From Anaerolineae bacterium CG2_30_57_67 (GTDB lineage: Bacteria > Chloroflexota > Anaerolineae > Anaerolineales > Villigracilaceae), in contig MNXJ01000031.1 in NCBI GenBank assembly GCA_001872455.1, positions 1 to 44,817 of the forward strand: a DNA stretch of 44,817 nucleotides, written 5' to 3'. Numbering within the stretch: the stretch's first letter is position 1; each line of letters starts with the position of its first letter. The notes under the pieces were generated by a model. The model was not told where the DNA came from, searched no databases, and saw nothing but the letters and a program-made list of their open reading frames with translations. A program made the translations under genes and the position numbers. This document shows positions 33,356 through 42,096 of this stretch, in pieces.

Positions 33356-33763
33356 ATGACTCTCACCCGCCGTGACATGCTCCGCCTGACGACACGCGGC
33401 CTGCTCGGATTGAGCGGCCTGATGGGGCTGACCATCCTCGGCCGTTTTCTTAGTTATCAACCCGACCCGCCCCCGCCGCAGCGCTTCGACGCCGGGTCAA
33501 CCGACGCCTACGCGCTAGAATCGCGCACGCGGCTGGCAAACATCCCCGCCCTGCTAATTCGCTCCGGCGAAAAATACAGCGCCATCGGTCTGACCTGTCC
33601 GCATCTGGGCTGCACCGTTGAGACCCGCGCCGACGGCTTCACCTGCCCCTGTCACGGCTCACGCTACGACAGTTCCGGCGGACTGCAACAAGGGCCATCC
33701 ACCCAAAGTCTGCCCACCCTGCGTGTGGAAATTGAAGACGGACGGGTGATTGTGTATCGGTAA
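33356..33763 (+). CDS. Rieske [2Fe-2S] protein
   Basis: This 135-residue Rieske subunit has an N-terminal TRRDMLRL twin-arginine-like signal plus one helix (residues 14-33) anchoring it outside the membrane. Box I CPHLGC gives ligands C81 and H83. Box II CPCHGSRYD gives C97 and H100. C86 and C99 would form the stabilising disulfide. The domain is short compared with the usual 160-200 residues. It begins immediately after the cytochrome c-b stop codon, so the two are co-translated and form the core of one quinol-oxidising complex. Confidence 0.95.
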   Translation: MTLTRRDMLRLTTRGLLGLSGLMGLTILGRFLSYQPDPPPPQRFDAGSTDAYALESRTRLANIPALLIRSGEKYSAIGLTCPHLGCTVETRADGFTCPCHGSRYDSSGGLQQGPSTQSLPTLRVEIEDGRVIVYR

Positions 33764-33819
33764 AACACGAAAGAAATGCACTTCAAGTCATTATTTCCAT
33801 CGCCAAAGGAGAAAATATC

Positions 33820-34971
33820 ATGGATTTCGAACTCAACGAAGAACAACGCATGTGGCAAAAAACCGTTCACGATTTCGTGGCGGCAGAAATCAAACCAAAA
33901 GCGCACGAAGTGGATGAAAACGCCACCTTTAATTGGGAAGCGACCCGCAAAATGGGGCCGCTCGGCCTGTTGGGACTTTCCATCCCCGAACAGTACGGCG
34001 GCTCAGGCGTGGACGCCGTTTCGGCGGCGATTGCCATCGAAGAAATCGGCTGGGGCTGTGGCTCCACCGGCCTGGCGATTGCCGCGCACAACGGGCTGGG
34101 CACTTCACCGATTGCGCTCTACGCCACCGACGCCATCAAAAAACGCTGGCTGCCACTGGTTGCCAGCGGACGCGCCAAACTGGGCGCGCTGGCGCTGACC
34201 GAACCCGGCGCAGGCTCCGATTTGCAAGGCGGCGTGCGCACCAAAGCCGAAAAATCGGGCGGCGAGTGGGTCATCAACGGCGCAAAAATGTGGTGTACCA
34301 ACGCTTCGATTGCCGAATACATCATCACGCTGGTACGCACCAACCCGGCGGGCGGCTCGCGCTCATTGAGCATGATTCTCGTCCCGACCAACACCCCCGG
34401 CCTGACAATTCACCCGGCGGAAAAGAAAATGGGGCTGAAAGGTTCACCCACGCATGCCGTCACCTACGAAGACGTGCGCGTACCGCTCGAAAACCTGATC
34501 GGCGAGGAGAATCGCGGCCTGCAGCAAACCCTGGCTACGCTCGACGGCGGGCGCATCAGCATCGGGGCGCTCTCGCTCGGGCTGGCGCAATCGGCGCTGG
34601 AAGCCGCGCTTGACTATTCCAAAACCCGCCAGACCTTTGGCAAACCCATCGCCGAACATCAGGCCATTCAGTTCATGCTGGCCGACGCCGCCACCGAAAT
34701 TGACGCGGCGCGCCTGATGGTCTACCGCGCCGCATGGCTAAAAGAAAAAGGCCGCCCGTACAGCAAGGAAGCGGCCATGGCAAAACTCTTCGCCACCGAA
34801 GTTGGTGAACGCGTGGCGCGCAATGCCATTCAAATTCACGGCGGCTACGGCTACAGCCGCGAATATCCGGTGGAACGCATTTACCGCGACGCGCGCCTGA
34901 TGACGATTGGCGAAGGCACCAGTGAAATTAATCGCATGGTGATTGCGCGGCAAGTTCTCTTGAGCCATTGA
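33820..34971 (+). CDS. Acyl-CoA dehydrogenase
   Basis: This 383-residue FAD enzyme of the short/medium-chain acyl-CoA dehydrogenase type catalyses alpha-beta dehydrogenation of acyl-CoA with electrons going to ETF. Visible are LTEPGAGSDLQGG (FAD/substrate loop), WVINGAKMWCTNA, GRISIGALSLGLAQSALEAALDYSKTR, and IHGGYGYSREYPVERIYRDAR with the catalytic-base position E365 in TIGEGTSEI. Chain-length specificity cannot be read. A strong AAGGAG precedes the ATG. No ETF genes are nearby. Confidence 0.95.
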   Translation: MDFELNEEQRMWQKTVHDFVAAEIKPKAHEVDENATFNWEATRKMGPLGLLGLSIPEQYGGSGVDAVSAAIAIEEIGWGCGSTGLAIAAHNGLGTSPIALYATDAIKKRWLPLVASGRAKLGALALTEPGAGSDLQGGVRTKAEKSGGEWVINGAKMWCTNASIAEYIITLVRTNPAGGSRSLSMILVPTNTPGLTIHPAEKKMGLKGSPTHAVTYEDVRVPLENLIGEENRGLQQTLATLDGGRISIGALSLGLAQSALEAALDYSKTRQTFGKPIAEHQAIQFMLADAATEIDAARLMVYRAAWLKEKGRPYSKEAAMAKLFATEVGERVARNAIQIHGGYGYSREYPVERIYRDARLMTIGEGTSEINRMVIARQVLLSH

Positions 34972-35870
34972 TTTTGAAGAACAAACTTCTCATCTACATC
35001 GAAGCCCTGTTCGCCGTCAGCGTCTGGGGCGGAACGTTTGTTGCCACCAAACTGGCCCTGCGCGAGGCCTCGCCCGCCACCATCGTCTGGGTACGCTTTG
35101 GCATGGGCGTTATCATTTTAGGGCTGGCAGTCGCCCTGCGCAAACAATTCGCCTGGCCAAAGCGGCGCGAATGGGGTTACTTTGCGCTGCTGGGATTTTT
35201 GGGCGTCACCTTTCACCAATGGCTGCAAGCCACCGGCCTGCAAACCGCTGCCGCCACCACCACCGCCTGGATTGTCGCCACCATTCCGATTTTTACCGCG
35301 CTGCTCGGCTGGATGTTTCTGCGCGAGCAGTTGGGCTGGCGCAGAGTGGCGGGCATTGCGCTGGCGGCGTTTGGCGTGCTGCTGATTGTCAGCCGCGGCG
35401 ACCTCGCCAGCCTGGCGAGCGGCAACTTCGGCGTGCCTGGCGATTTTTTGATTCTCATCAGCGCGGTCAATTGGGCGGTTTTCTCGGTGCTCTCGCGCAG
35501 TGGATTAAAAAACCACCCGGCGGCGCGCATGATGTTTTACGTCATGCTCTGCGGGTGGATTTTTTCCATCGTCTGGTTGTTTGGATTCGGGCCGGGGCTG
35601 AGTGAACTTTCAGCGCTAACCGCTAGCGGCTGGGGCAGCCTGCTGGTACTGGGAATTTTCGGCTCCGGGCTGGCCTACATCGCCTGGTATGACGCCCTGC
35701 AGGATTTACCGGCGACGCAGCTGGGGGTTTTTATCTACATTGAGCCGCTGGTGACGCTGGTAGTGGCGGCGCTGATGCTGAACGAGGCCATCCGCCTGAT
35801 TTCCTTGCTGGGCGGCGCGCTGACACTCGTTGGGGTGGCACTGGTCAACCTGCCGACTCGACCTAATTAG
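34968..35870 (+). CDS. EamA-family (DMT superfamily) transporter
   Basis: This 300-residue protein has ten hydrophobic helices in two EamA repeats. Motifs include SVWGGTFVATKLAL in repeat 1 and GSGLAYIAWYDALQDLPATQLGVFIYIEPLVTL in repeat 2. It is likely an exporter of amino acids or other metabolites, with unknown substrate. There is no ATG at the start. A TTG at 34968 overlaps the acyl-CoA dehydrogenase stop (TTGA), and another TTG lies at 34974. Coupled initiation on TTG is the simplest reading. It converges with the CDGSH gene, and their stops overlap. Confidence 0.88.
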   Translation: MILKNKLLIYIEALFAVSVWGGTFVATKLALREASPATIVWVRFGMGVIILGLAVALRKQFAWPKRREWGYFALLGFLGVTFHQWLQATGLQTAAATTTAWIVATIPIFTALLGWMFLREQLGWRRVAGIALAAFGVLLIVSRGDLASLASGNFGVPGDFLILISAVNWAVFSVLSRSGLKNHPAARMMFYVMLCGWIFSIVWLFGFGPGLSELSALTASGWGSLLVLGIFGSGLAYIAWYDALQDLPATQLGVFIYIEPLVTLVVAALMLNEAIRLISLLGGALTLVGVALVNLPTRPN

Positions 35871-36067
35871 TTTTCCGGCGCTTTTTCGGGCGCAGGAACG
35901 ACGACAATCAGCGGGCCGAAAGTCGTTTCGCAGGTTTTGTGAGTCCCGTCGCAAAACGGCAAATCGGCTGATTTTTGACAGCGGCAAAATGAAACGCGCT
36001 CGCCGGGCTGCAGGGTGACGGTGGTTCGCAACCGTCCATTGCGTTCTTCGTTGCTGAATTCGGGCAT
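35867..36067 (-). CDS. CDGSH-type iron-sulfur protein
   Basis: This 66-residue protein has one CDGSH [2Fe-2S] site: C28 and C30 (FCRCQKS), C39 and H43 (PFCDGTHK), the three-Cys one-His pattern of mitoNEET-like proteins. The role is probably redox or cluster transfer. The longer frame from 36115 overlaps the prenyltransferase gene. The ATG at 36067 is 1 nt after that gene's stop and matches the domain size. It is co-transcribed with the MenA-like enzyme. Confidence 0.9.
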   Translation of the reverse strand: MPEFSNEERNGRLRTTVTLQPGERVSFCRCQKSADLPFCDGTHKTCETTFGPLIVVVPAPEKAPEN

Positions 36068-36068
36068 A

Positions 36069-37205
36069 TCAGGCCGCCTTCTTAGATTTCTCGCGCGCCA
36101 TTTGGACGCCCGCAATCACCAGGCCAATCGCCAGCGCCACGCCGCCCAGGCCGTTGATTCCGCCGGGGAAATTCAGCGGCAATTTACGGAAAAGGGTGTC
36201 CAGCAAAATCCCCAGCACAAACATGCCGCCAAACATGCGGTTGTGGTAGAAGGCGAAACCGCTAAACCAGGTCGGCCAGAAGGCTTCAAAGCCAGCGGGC
36301 GGGCCTTCCGGGCGGGGTTTGAGCAAAACTGCCAGCGCAAAAAAAACCCGTTTGATGGCGAACAGAATCAGCAGCATGAAAACCGAGAAGTAACCAATCG
36401 CCACCAGATAGATGACAACCACGTAGGCGATGACAATCGTCGCCATGGTGGTGTAACGGGCCACCGTCTGCCCAACGCGCACCGGGAAAGTGCCGACGCC
36501 TTTTTTCTTGTCGTCATTGAGCTTGTCGGTATGCTTGGCGACATTAATGCTGGCGACGCTCAGGCCAAAGGGAACACCCGCCAGGGCCACCTTCCACAAA
36601 TCAGCGGGGATGGGGTTGCCTTTGCCCAGCGTCAGCACCAGATAGACGCCCGCAATCATGATCGGACCCCAGATGACGAAAATCGCCAGCTCGCCCAGCG
36701 CCCAATATTTCATCGGCCAGGTGTAAAAAAGCAAAACCAGCGACCCAAAAGCGAACAGGCCGATAATATAGGGGTTGGCGCCGGTATAAACTACCGCGAA
36801 TACGCCCGACAAAAAGGCGATGACCCCGCTGACCAAAAACCACTGAATTTGCTGTGATTTAGTCCAAAAGCCCTGCACCAGCGGGTGAACCCCGTACTGC
36901 GTGCGGAAATAATTATCCTTGTCAATGCCGCGCGAGAAATCGGTATAGTCATTGAGCAAGTTATTGGTTCCGTGCGCCATGAACAGCCCCAGCGTCACAA
37001 TCAGCCACGGCCAGAAGGAAAATTGTCCATCGCGCCAGGCCAACAGCCCGCCAATGACGGACGAGTAAATGGTGACCGCCGTCACCGCCGACCGGGTGGC
37101 AATCAGCCACTTGGAAATCACATCAAGCGCATCCCACTCGTGCTTGTTTTCCATCTTGATGAGTTCCCACGAGGCTTTGCGCCACATGGCAAAATTTATT
37201 TTCAT
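36069..37205 (-). CDS. UbiA-superfamily prenyltransferase, MenA-like
   Basis: This 378-residue integral membrane prenyltransferase has eight or nine helices. Asp-rich motif 1 is NLLNDYTDFSRGIDKDN and motif 2 is NVAKHTDKLNDDKKKGVGTFPVRVG. This resembles 1,4-dihydroxy-2-naphthoate polyprenyltransferase, the menaquinone step, but the protein is longer than classical MenA (about 300) and other prenyl acceptors are possible. AGGAG lies 7 nt before the ATG at 37205, and TATAAT lies at 37241-37236. It is the first gene of an operon with the CDGSH protein. Confidence 0.85.
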   Translation of the reverse strand: MKINFAMWRKASWELIKMENKHEWDALDVISKWLIATRSAVTAVTIYSSVIGGLLAWRDGQFSFWPWLIVTLGLFMAHGTNNLLNDYTDFSRGIDKDNYFRTQYGVHPLVQGFWTKSQQIQWFLVSGVIAFLSGVFAVVYTGANPYIIGLFAFGSLVLLFYTWPMKYWALGELAIFVIWGPIMIAGVYLVLTLGKGNPIPADLWKVALAGVPFGLSVASINVAKHTDKLNDDKKKGVGTFPVRVGQTVARYTTMATIVIAYVVVIYLVAIGYFSVFMLLILFAIKRVFFALAVLLKPRPEGPPAGFEAFWPTWFSGFAFYHNRMFGGMFVLGILLDTLFRKLPLNFPGGINGLGGVALAIGLVIAGVQMAREKSKKAA

Positions 37206-37235
37206 ATTTTCTCCTTTCTGAATAGGTCGGAAAAC

Positions 37236-37241
37236 ATTATA
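37236..37241 (-). promoter_or_regulatory. Probable -10 box of the MenA-like gene
   Basis: TATAAT on the minus strand, 30 nt before the ATG, leaving a short 5' UTR with AGGAG. The -35 region is not recognisable. Confidence 0.5.
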
Positions 37242-37312
37242 CAATATCGTCTGTGAAATAGAGTACTTTTATCCAGTTTTTTTTCAGAACTCCAACAAAT
37301 CTCGTTTCAACA

Positions 37313-37335
37313 CAAAGTCGGGAGACTTTGGACTC
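37313..37335. repeat. Half copy of the 52-bp palindrome element
   Basis: Matches 20898-20920 at 21 of 23 positions. The possible degenerate left arm (AACTCCAAC) lies near 37289-37297. It sits between the divergent MenA-like and phosphodiester glycosidase genes. Confidence 0.6.
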
Positions 37336-37356
37336 AGCGCATAACAAGGAATAAAA

Positions 37357-38229
37357 ATGAATTTAAGAAAGATTTGTCTGTGGCTAATGGGAACAGGACT
37401 GGTATGCGCAACAACGTTCATTGTTGTCTATTACGCCACCCGTCCGGCGCGGGTGGAAATGCACGAAGGAATTTACCCCTGCATTATCTACTACCGGCGC
37501 ACGCACAGCTTGCCTCGCCCGTTGGTGGTACACATCGTCAGCGTAGATTTAACCTGCGACAATATCGAAGTGCTGATTACCCCGCCCGACCGAAAAGGCA
37601 GAGGGGCAGATTTGCCGCTGAATGCGCGCACAACCTCACAATTTGCGCGCGAGTTTGGGGTGCAGGTTGCCATCAATGGCGATGGATTTACGCCCTGGTG
37701 GTCAAATTCGCCCTGGGATTACTACCCGCATACCGGCGACCCGGTCAAGCCCAATGGATTTTCGGCTTCAGCGCAAAAACAAATTGGAAACGAGGGCGGG
37801 AAATTTCCAACTCTGTACATCAATCGGCGCGGCGCGGCTTCTTTCAAGAAACCCCCGCGAGGAATTTACAGCGCTATTTCGGGCAGTACCTGGTTGATAA
37901 AAAACGGCGTCGTGGAGGAAAACCTGGTTGGCGCCGAAGTTGCTCCGCGTACCGCAGTCGGCATTGATGGGTCGGGAAATCATCTAATTTTGATTGTCGT
38001 GGATGGCCGTCAGCCTTTTTACAGCGACGGCGCAACAATTGCCGAGTTGGCCGAACTGATGGCGCTCTACGGCGGCGAAAACGCCATCCTGCTTGATGGC
38101 GGCGGCTCATCCACAATGGTGATTGACTGGCCGGGAAAAGGTCTGCAGGTGATAAATTCGCCCATAGACCTTTATCTTCCTGGCCGTGAGCGCCCGGTAG
38201 CGAACCATCTGGGCATTATCGTCCGTTAA
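37357..38229 (+). CDS. Phosphodiester glycosidase family (NAGPA/DUF2233) exported protein
   Basis: This 290-residue protein has an N-terminal signal or anchor helix (residues 7-27) followed by a NAGPA domain: FAREFGVQVAINGDGF, then RTAVGIDGSGNHLILIVVDGRQP, and ENAILLDGGGSSTMVI. The family includes the enzyme uncovering mannose-6-phosphate and bacterial proteins acting on envelope sugar phosphodiesters. The bacterial substrate is unknown. AAGGAA lies about 6 nt before the ATG. Its stop directly abuts the converging pgk stop. Confidence 0.9.
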   Translation: MNLRKICLWLMGTGLVCATTFIVVYYATRPARVEMHEGIYPCIIYYRRTHSLPRPLVVHIVSVDLTCDNIEVLITPPDRKGRGADLPLNARTTSQFAREFGVQVAINGDGFTPWWSNSPWDYYPHTGDPVKPNGFSASAQKQIGNEGGKFPTLYINRRGAASFKKPPRGIYSAISGSTWLIKNGVVEENLVGAEVAPRTAVGIDGSGNHLILIVVDGRQPFYSDGATIAELAELMALYGGENAILLDGGGSSTMVIDWPGKGLQVINSPIDLYLPGRERPVANHLGIIVR

Positions 38230-39402
38230 CTACTTGTCGTTGAGCGCGGCCACACCGGGCAGTTGCTTGCCTTCGAGGAATTCCAGGCTGGCGCCGCCGC
38301 CGGTGGAGACGTGCGTCATCTTCTTGGCAAAGCCAGCCTTCTTGACGGCGCTGGCGCTGTCGCCGCCGCCGATGACGGTGATGGCGCCGCTTTCAGCCAG
38401 CATTTTCGCCAGGGCAAACGTCCCCTCGGCAAATTTGGGCATCTCAAAGACGCCAACCGGGCCGTTCCAAACAATCAGTTTGGCGCCCGTCAGGATCTGG
38501 CGATACAGGTCCAGTGTGCGCGGGCCAACATCCAGCATCCGCCAGCCAGCGGGGATTTTGTCCACGGCCACAGTTTGCGTGTTCGCGTCAGCGTCAAATT
38601 TATCGGCAATGACAGCATCCACCGGCAGAACCAGTTTGGTTTCGACCTTCTTCAGGATAGATTGCGCCAACTCAACCGAGGCGCTTTCGACCAGACTGTC
38701 CTGCATATTCAGCCCTTTGGCGGCCAAAAACGTATTCGCCATGCCGCCGCCGATGATGAGTTTGTCGCACTTTGAAAGCAGGGTTTCGACGACGAGAATT
38801 TTGTCGCTGATTTTTGCGCCGCCCAAAATGGCGATGTAGGGATGTTCAGGGTTGGCAACGGCGCGCCCCAGGTATTCCAGTTCCTGCTCCATCAAAAAAC
38901 CGGAGACGGCTGGCAGGTAGCGGGCAATGCCTTCGGTGGAGGCGTGCGCGCGGTGCGCCGAGCCAAAGGCGTCGTTGACGTAAATATCCGCCAGGGCGGC
39001 CATTTGCTGCGCCAACAGCGGGTCGTTTTTCTCTTCGCCAGCGTGGAAACGGGTATTTTCTAGCATCAGCACTTCGCCCGGCTGGAGGGCTTGCGCCATT
39101 TTTTCCACTTCGGCGCCAACGCAGTCGGGGGCCATTTTGACGGGGCGCCCCAACAGCCCAGCCAAAACTTCGGCGGCGGCCTTCAGGCTGAATTCCGGGT
39201 CAAAGCCGCCCTTCGGGCGGCCAAGGTGGCTGGCAAGCAGGACGGATGCGCCCTGCTCCAGCACGTAGTTGATGGTCGGCAAAGCGGCCTTGATGCGCTT
39301 GTCATCCGTCACCTGGCCTTCGGCCATTGGGACGTTGAAATCCACGCGCATAAAAACGCGCTTGCCTTTCAGGTCAATGTCTCGTACGGTTTTTTTGTTC
39401 AT
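38230..39402 (-). CDS. pgk: Phosphoglycerate kinase
   Basis: This 390-residue glycolytic kinase interconverts 1,3-bisphosphoglycerate plus ADP and 3-phosphoglycerate plus ATP. Family motifs are [13 protein letters not shown] (residues 14-26), [31 protein letters not shown] and the C-terminal GGGDSASAV with [16 protein letters not shown]. The length is normal. It lies 101 bp downstream of gap, and that gap holds an octanucleotide tandem array immediately before the ATG at 39402. No clear Shine-Dalgarno remains apart from GAG in the boundary. Confidence 0.97.
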   Translation of the reverse strand: MNKKTVRDIDLKGKRVFMRVDFNVPMAEGQVTDDKRIKAALPTINYVLEQGASVLLASHLGRPKGGFDPEFSLKAAAEVLAGLLGRPVKMAPDCVGAEVEKMAQALQPGEVLMLENTRFHAGEEKNDPLLAQQMAALADIYVNDAFGSAHRAHASTEGIARYLPAVSGFLMEQELEYLGRAVANPEHPYIAILGGAKISDKILVVETLLSKCDKLIIGGGMANTFLAAKGLNMQDSLVESASVELAQSILKKVETKLVLPVDAVIADKFDADANTQTVAVDKIPAGWRMLDVGPRTLDLYRQILTGAKLIVWNGPVGVFEMPKFAEGTFALAKMLAESGAITVIGGGDSASAVKKAGFAKKMTHVSTGGGASLEFLEGKQLPGVAALNDK

Positions 39403-39409
39403 GAGAACT

Positions 39410-39465
39410 CCGGTTATCCAGTTTTCCGGTTATCCGGTTATCCGGTTTTCCAGTTTTCCGGTTTT
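39410..39465 (-). repeat. Seven-unit octanucleotide array between gap and pgk
   Basis: On the plus strand: CCGGTTAT, CCAGTTTT, CCGGTTAT, CCGGTTAT, CCGGTTTT, CCAGTTTT, CCGGTTTT with no gaps. On the coding (minus) strand the unit reads AAAACCGG/ATAACCGG. Further related pieces (AACTGGATAACCG) follow to about 39487. The array occupies the pgk 5' region. Confidence 0.9.
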
Positions 39466-39503
39466 GGATCGATTAACTGGATAACCGATAAATCGGACAG
39501 CCC

Positions 39504-40562
39504 TTACAGCGATTTCGCCATCAACGCGGCCAGGTCGGCGGTGCGGCAGGAATAGCCCCACTCGTTATCGTACCAGGTGACGACTTTGACAAAGTTGCTC
39601 TTTTCCTTGCCCAAGACCATCGTGAAGGGCAGGTCAACCGAGGAGCTGTGCGGGTCGCCCTTGTAGTCAATCGAAACAAGCGGTTCGTCAACCGCTTGCA
39701 AAATGCCCTGGAAGCGGGGCTGTTTGGCGGCAGTGCGGAAAAGCTGGCGCAGTTCTTCGGTGGTGATTTCCGCTTCGGTTTCGGCGGTGAAATCCACAAT
39801 TGAAACGGTCGGAGTCGGTACACGCAACGCGTACCCGTCAAGCTTGCCCTTCAGGTCGGGGATGACCAGCGCAACGGCTTTGGCGGCGCCGGTGGTGGTC
39901 GGGATGATGCTCAGTCCGGCGGCGCGCGCGCGGCGCAGGTCGGAATGCGGCAGGTCGAGAATTTTCTGGTCGTTGGTGTAGGAGTGAATGGTGGTCATGA
40001 AAGCGCGTTTAATTTTCAGCGCGTCATGAACAACTTTGGCTGCCGGGGCCAGGCAGTTGGTGGTGCAGGAGGCGTTGGAGACGACATGATGTTTGGCGGG
40101 GTCATATTTATCTTCGTTGACGCCCAAGACGATGGTCAAATCTTCGCCTTCAGCGGGCGCCGAGATGATGACTTTTTTGGCGCCGCCCTTGGTGATATGA
40201 TTCTCCGCGCCTTTGACGGCTTTGCCCTTCTTATTGACGCCATCGCTCTTGACAGTAAAAATACCGGTCGATTCGATGACGATATCCACGCCCAGGCTGC
40301 CCCAGGGGATGTTGGCCGGGTCGGTTTCTTTGAAGGCTTTCACTTTCACGCCGTCAATAATCAAGCCATCTTCTTCAAACTCGACCACGCCGCCAAAACG
40401 GCCGTAGTTCGAGTCGTATTTGAGCAGGTGCGCCATCGTCTTCATATCGCCAATATCGTTGAAAGCGACGGCTTCCAATTCGTCAGCGTAGCGCTCACGA
40501 ATGGCCTTCAAAACCTGGCGTCCAATACGCCCAAAACCATTGATACCAACTTTAACAGTCAT
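39504..40562 (-). CDS. gap: Glyceraldehyde-3-phosphate dehydrogenase, type I
   Basis: This 352-residue enzyme oxidises glyceraldehyde-3-phosphate with NAD and phosphate. The N-terminal fold [15 protein letters not shown]36 in AFNDIGD (NAD rather than NADP preference), catalytic C166 in SNASCTTNC, and [10 protein letters not shown] with NEWGYSCR are all present. It is about 15 residues longer than the usual 335, partly from the stretch [19 protein letters not shown] near 105-123. GAGGAGG lies about 8 nt before the ATG. It heads the gap-pgk operon. Confidence 0.97.
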   Translation of the reverse strand: MTVKVGINGFGRIGRQVLKAIRERYADELEAVAFNDIGDMKTMAHLLKYDSNYGRFGGVVEFEEDGLIIDGVKVKAFKETDPANIPWGSLGVDIVIESTGIFTVKSDGVNKKGKAVKGAENHITKGGAKKVIISAPAEGEDLTIVLGVNEDKYDPAKHHVVSNASCTTNCLAPAAKVVHDALKIKRAFMTTIHSYTNDQKILDLPHSDLRRARAAGLSIIPTTTGAAKAVALVIPDLKGKLDGYALRVPTPTVSIVDFTAETEAEITTEELRQLFRTAAKQPRFQGILQAVDEPLVSIDYKGDPHSSSVDLPFTMVLGKEKSNFVKVVTWYDNEWGYSCRTADLAALMAKSL

Positions 40563-40670
40563 TGTAAACCTCCTCAGGTTTTATTGTGAAATTTTGCACA
40601 AGGCATTATTTTAGCACAAAAACCTGAAATAACGCGCAAATTATCATTATTTCAGGAAATTGACACAGGT

Positions 40671-41987
40671 TCAGGCGGCCTGACGCAGCGGGCCAGTTTT
40701 TTCGTCCAGCAAATCCATCAGCACACGCGCCAGTTTATCGGCGTCGTGTCGCCAGGGATTGCTTTCATCCACCAGATCGGCGCCATAAAAACGGGTGGAA
40801 GGTGTGCCTTCGGGCAGTTTCACCCACTGCGAATGCGCGGCAAGCGACAGGTCACAGCGCAAATTGTACACGATAATATCAGCCAAATTGGGGTAAGTAT
40901 GCTCTTCCAACGCGCGGAGATGGTCGAGAACGCTGTAGCCGCCGGTTTCGCCGGGCTGGGTGGCGATGTTGACAACGTAAACTTTGAGCGCCCGACTGGC
41001 GCGAATCGCGTCCAATAAATCGGGGACGAGCAGGTTGGGCAAAATACTGGTGTAAAGGCTACCCGGCCCGATCACAATCAGGTCGGCGGTGAGCAGGGCG
41101 CGAATGGCGGGGGGGAACGCGAAGGGGTTATCCGGCTCGAGCCAGACTCGCCGCACGCGGCCCGGCATTTCGGGGATGGCGCTTTCGCCCTGGACGCGCA
41201 CGCTGCCCGGCTGATTGGGAAGTTCCACGTCGGCGACGAGGTGGACATTGTGCAGCGTGGCCGGTAAAACGCGGCCATTCACCCCCAGCACGCGCCCCGA
41301 TTCGGCCACGGCCTCTTCAAAACTGCCGGTGATTTCGGCCAAGGCAGAAATAAATAAATTGCCAAACGAGTGGCCGCCCAAGCCCGATTCGCTATTGAAG
41401 CGGTATTGGAACAGTTGCGTGAGCAGTGCCTCGTCGTTGGAGAGGGCAGCCAGGCAGTTGCGGATGTCACCGGGCGGAAGAATGCCCAGGCTCTGGCGCA
41501 GTTGTCCCGACGAACCGCCGTCGTCCGCCACTGAGACAATCGCCGTCAGGTTGGTGGTCTGGCTTTTCAGGCCGCGCAGCAGGGTGGACAGGCCATGCCC
41601 GCCGCCGAGGGCGACGATACGTGGGCCACGTTTTTTACGCCGATACAGCGCAATCTGGTCTACCAGTTTTTCGCCGGGACGCAAAAAGGGAAGCATGAGC
41701 GCGCGGTTTAGCCCGGCCACGCCCCAAATCATCAGCCCCAGGCCGAGCACGCTAAAGATGATTACACGAAAAACGCGGTCGAGAAAACGCAGCGAAACCG
41801 TCGCCAGCAGCGGGGTCAAGGCGCTTTCTTGGGGCGTCGTGCGATAAACGTCCAGCAGGAACAGCGCCAAGCCAACGGCGAGCAGGGTCAGGCCGAGCAA
41901 AATCAGGGCAAACCAGCGCTTGACGCCCAAACCAGGCATCAGCCAGCGCAAGATTCCCTTCATTTCCATCCAAATAAAATTCATCAC
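40671..41987 (-). CDS. YvcK/CofD-like (gluconeogenesis factor) protein with N-terminal membrane anchor
   Basis: This protein of about 438 residues has two predicted membrane helices (residues 23-45 and 74-92), a basic stretch YRRKKRGPR, then a YvcK domain: GGGHG at 128-132, VSVADDGGSSGQLRQSLGILPPGDIRNCLAAL, GLGGHSFGNLFI, and IGPGSLYTSILPNL. YvcK binds UDP-sugars and links carbon metabolism to cell-wall synthesis in other bacteria. Classical versions are soluble and about 320 residues. The start is GTG at 41987 (6 nt after TAAACT) or ATG at 41984. Downstream ATGs at 41969 and 41963 would keep both helices. Confidence 0.92.
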   Translation of the reverse strand: MMNFIWMEMKGILRWLMPGLGVKRWFALILLGLTLLAVGLALFLLDVYRTTPQESALTPLLATVSLRFLDRVFRVIIFSVLGLGLMIWGVAGLNRALMLPFLRPGEKLVDQIALYRRKKRGPRIVALGGGHGLSTLLRGLKSQTTNLTAIVSVADDGGSSGQLRQSLGILPPGDIRNCLAALSNDEALLTQLFQYRFNSESGLGGHSFGNLFISALAEITGSFEEAVAESGRVLGVNGRVLPATLHNVHLVADVELPNQPGSVRVQGESAIPEMPGRVRRVWLEPDNPFAFPPAIRALLTADLIVIGPGSLYTSILPNLLVPDLLDAIRASRALKVYVVNIATQPGETGGYSVLDHLRALEEHTYPNLADIIVYNLRCDLSLAAHSQWVKLPEGTPSTRFYGADLVDESNPWRHDADKLARVLMDLLDEKTGPLRQAA

Positions 41988-41993
41988 GCGCCG

Positions 41994-41999
41994 AGTTTA
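41994..41999 (-). promoter_or_regulatory. Possible -10 box of the YvcK gene, leaderless arrangement
   Basis: TAAACT on the minus strand, 6 nt before the GTG at 41987 and 9 nt before the ATG at 41984. Confidence 0.35.
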
Positions 42000-42082
42000 G
42001 CAGTCTTGCAGGCATCCGTCAAATCCGCGGAGTTTGGACAAATGTCACCTGGGGAGAGGAAGGGCGGCGGCGCGGCTTGCTG

Positions 42083-42088
42083 TATAAT
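42083..42088 (+). promoter_or_regulatory. -10 box of the ROK kinase gene, near-leaderless arrangement
   Basis: Consensus TATAAT with eight bases before the ATG at 42097. No Shine-Dalgarno is present between them. Confidence 0.5.
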
Positions 42089-42096
42089 CGAGTTCT

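Noticed and set aside
36015-36857. 280-codon plus-strand ORF opposite the MenA-like gene
   Set aside because: Highly charged Gln/His/Arg-rich product without motifs, antisense to a convincing prenyltransferase.
37257-37356. Possible riboswitch upstream of the phosphodiester glycosidase gene
   Set aside because: Only a partial copy of the dispersed palindrome and a normal ribosome-binding site are seen. No known aptamer pattern is recognised.
39410-39487. Possible CRISPR array
   Set aside because: Units are 8 bp and contiguous, without spacers. This is a simple tandem repeat.
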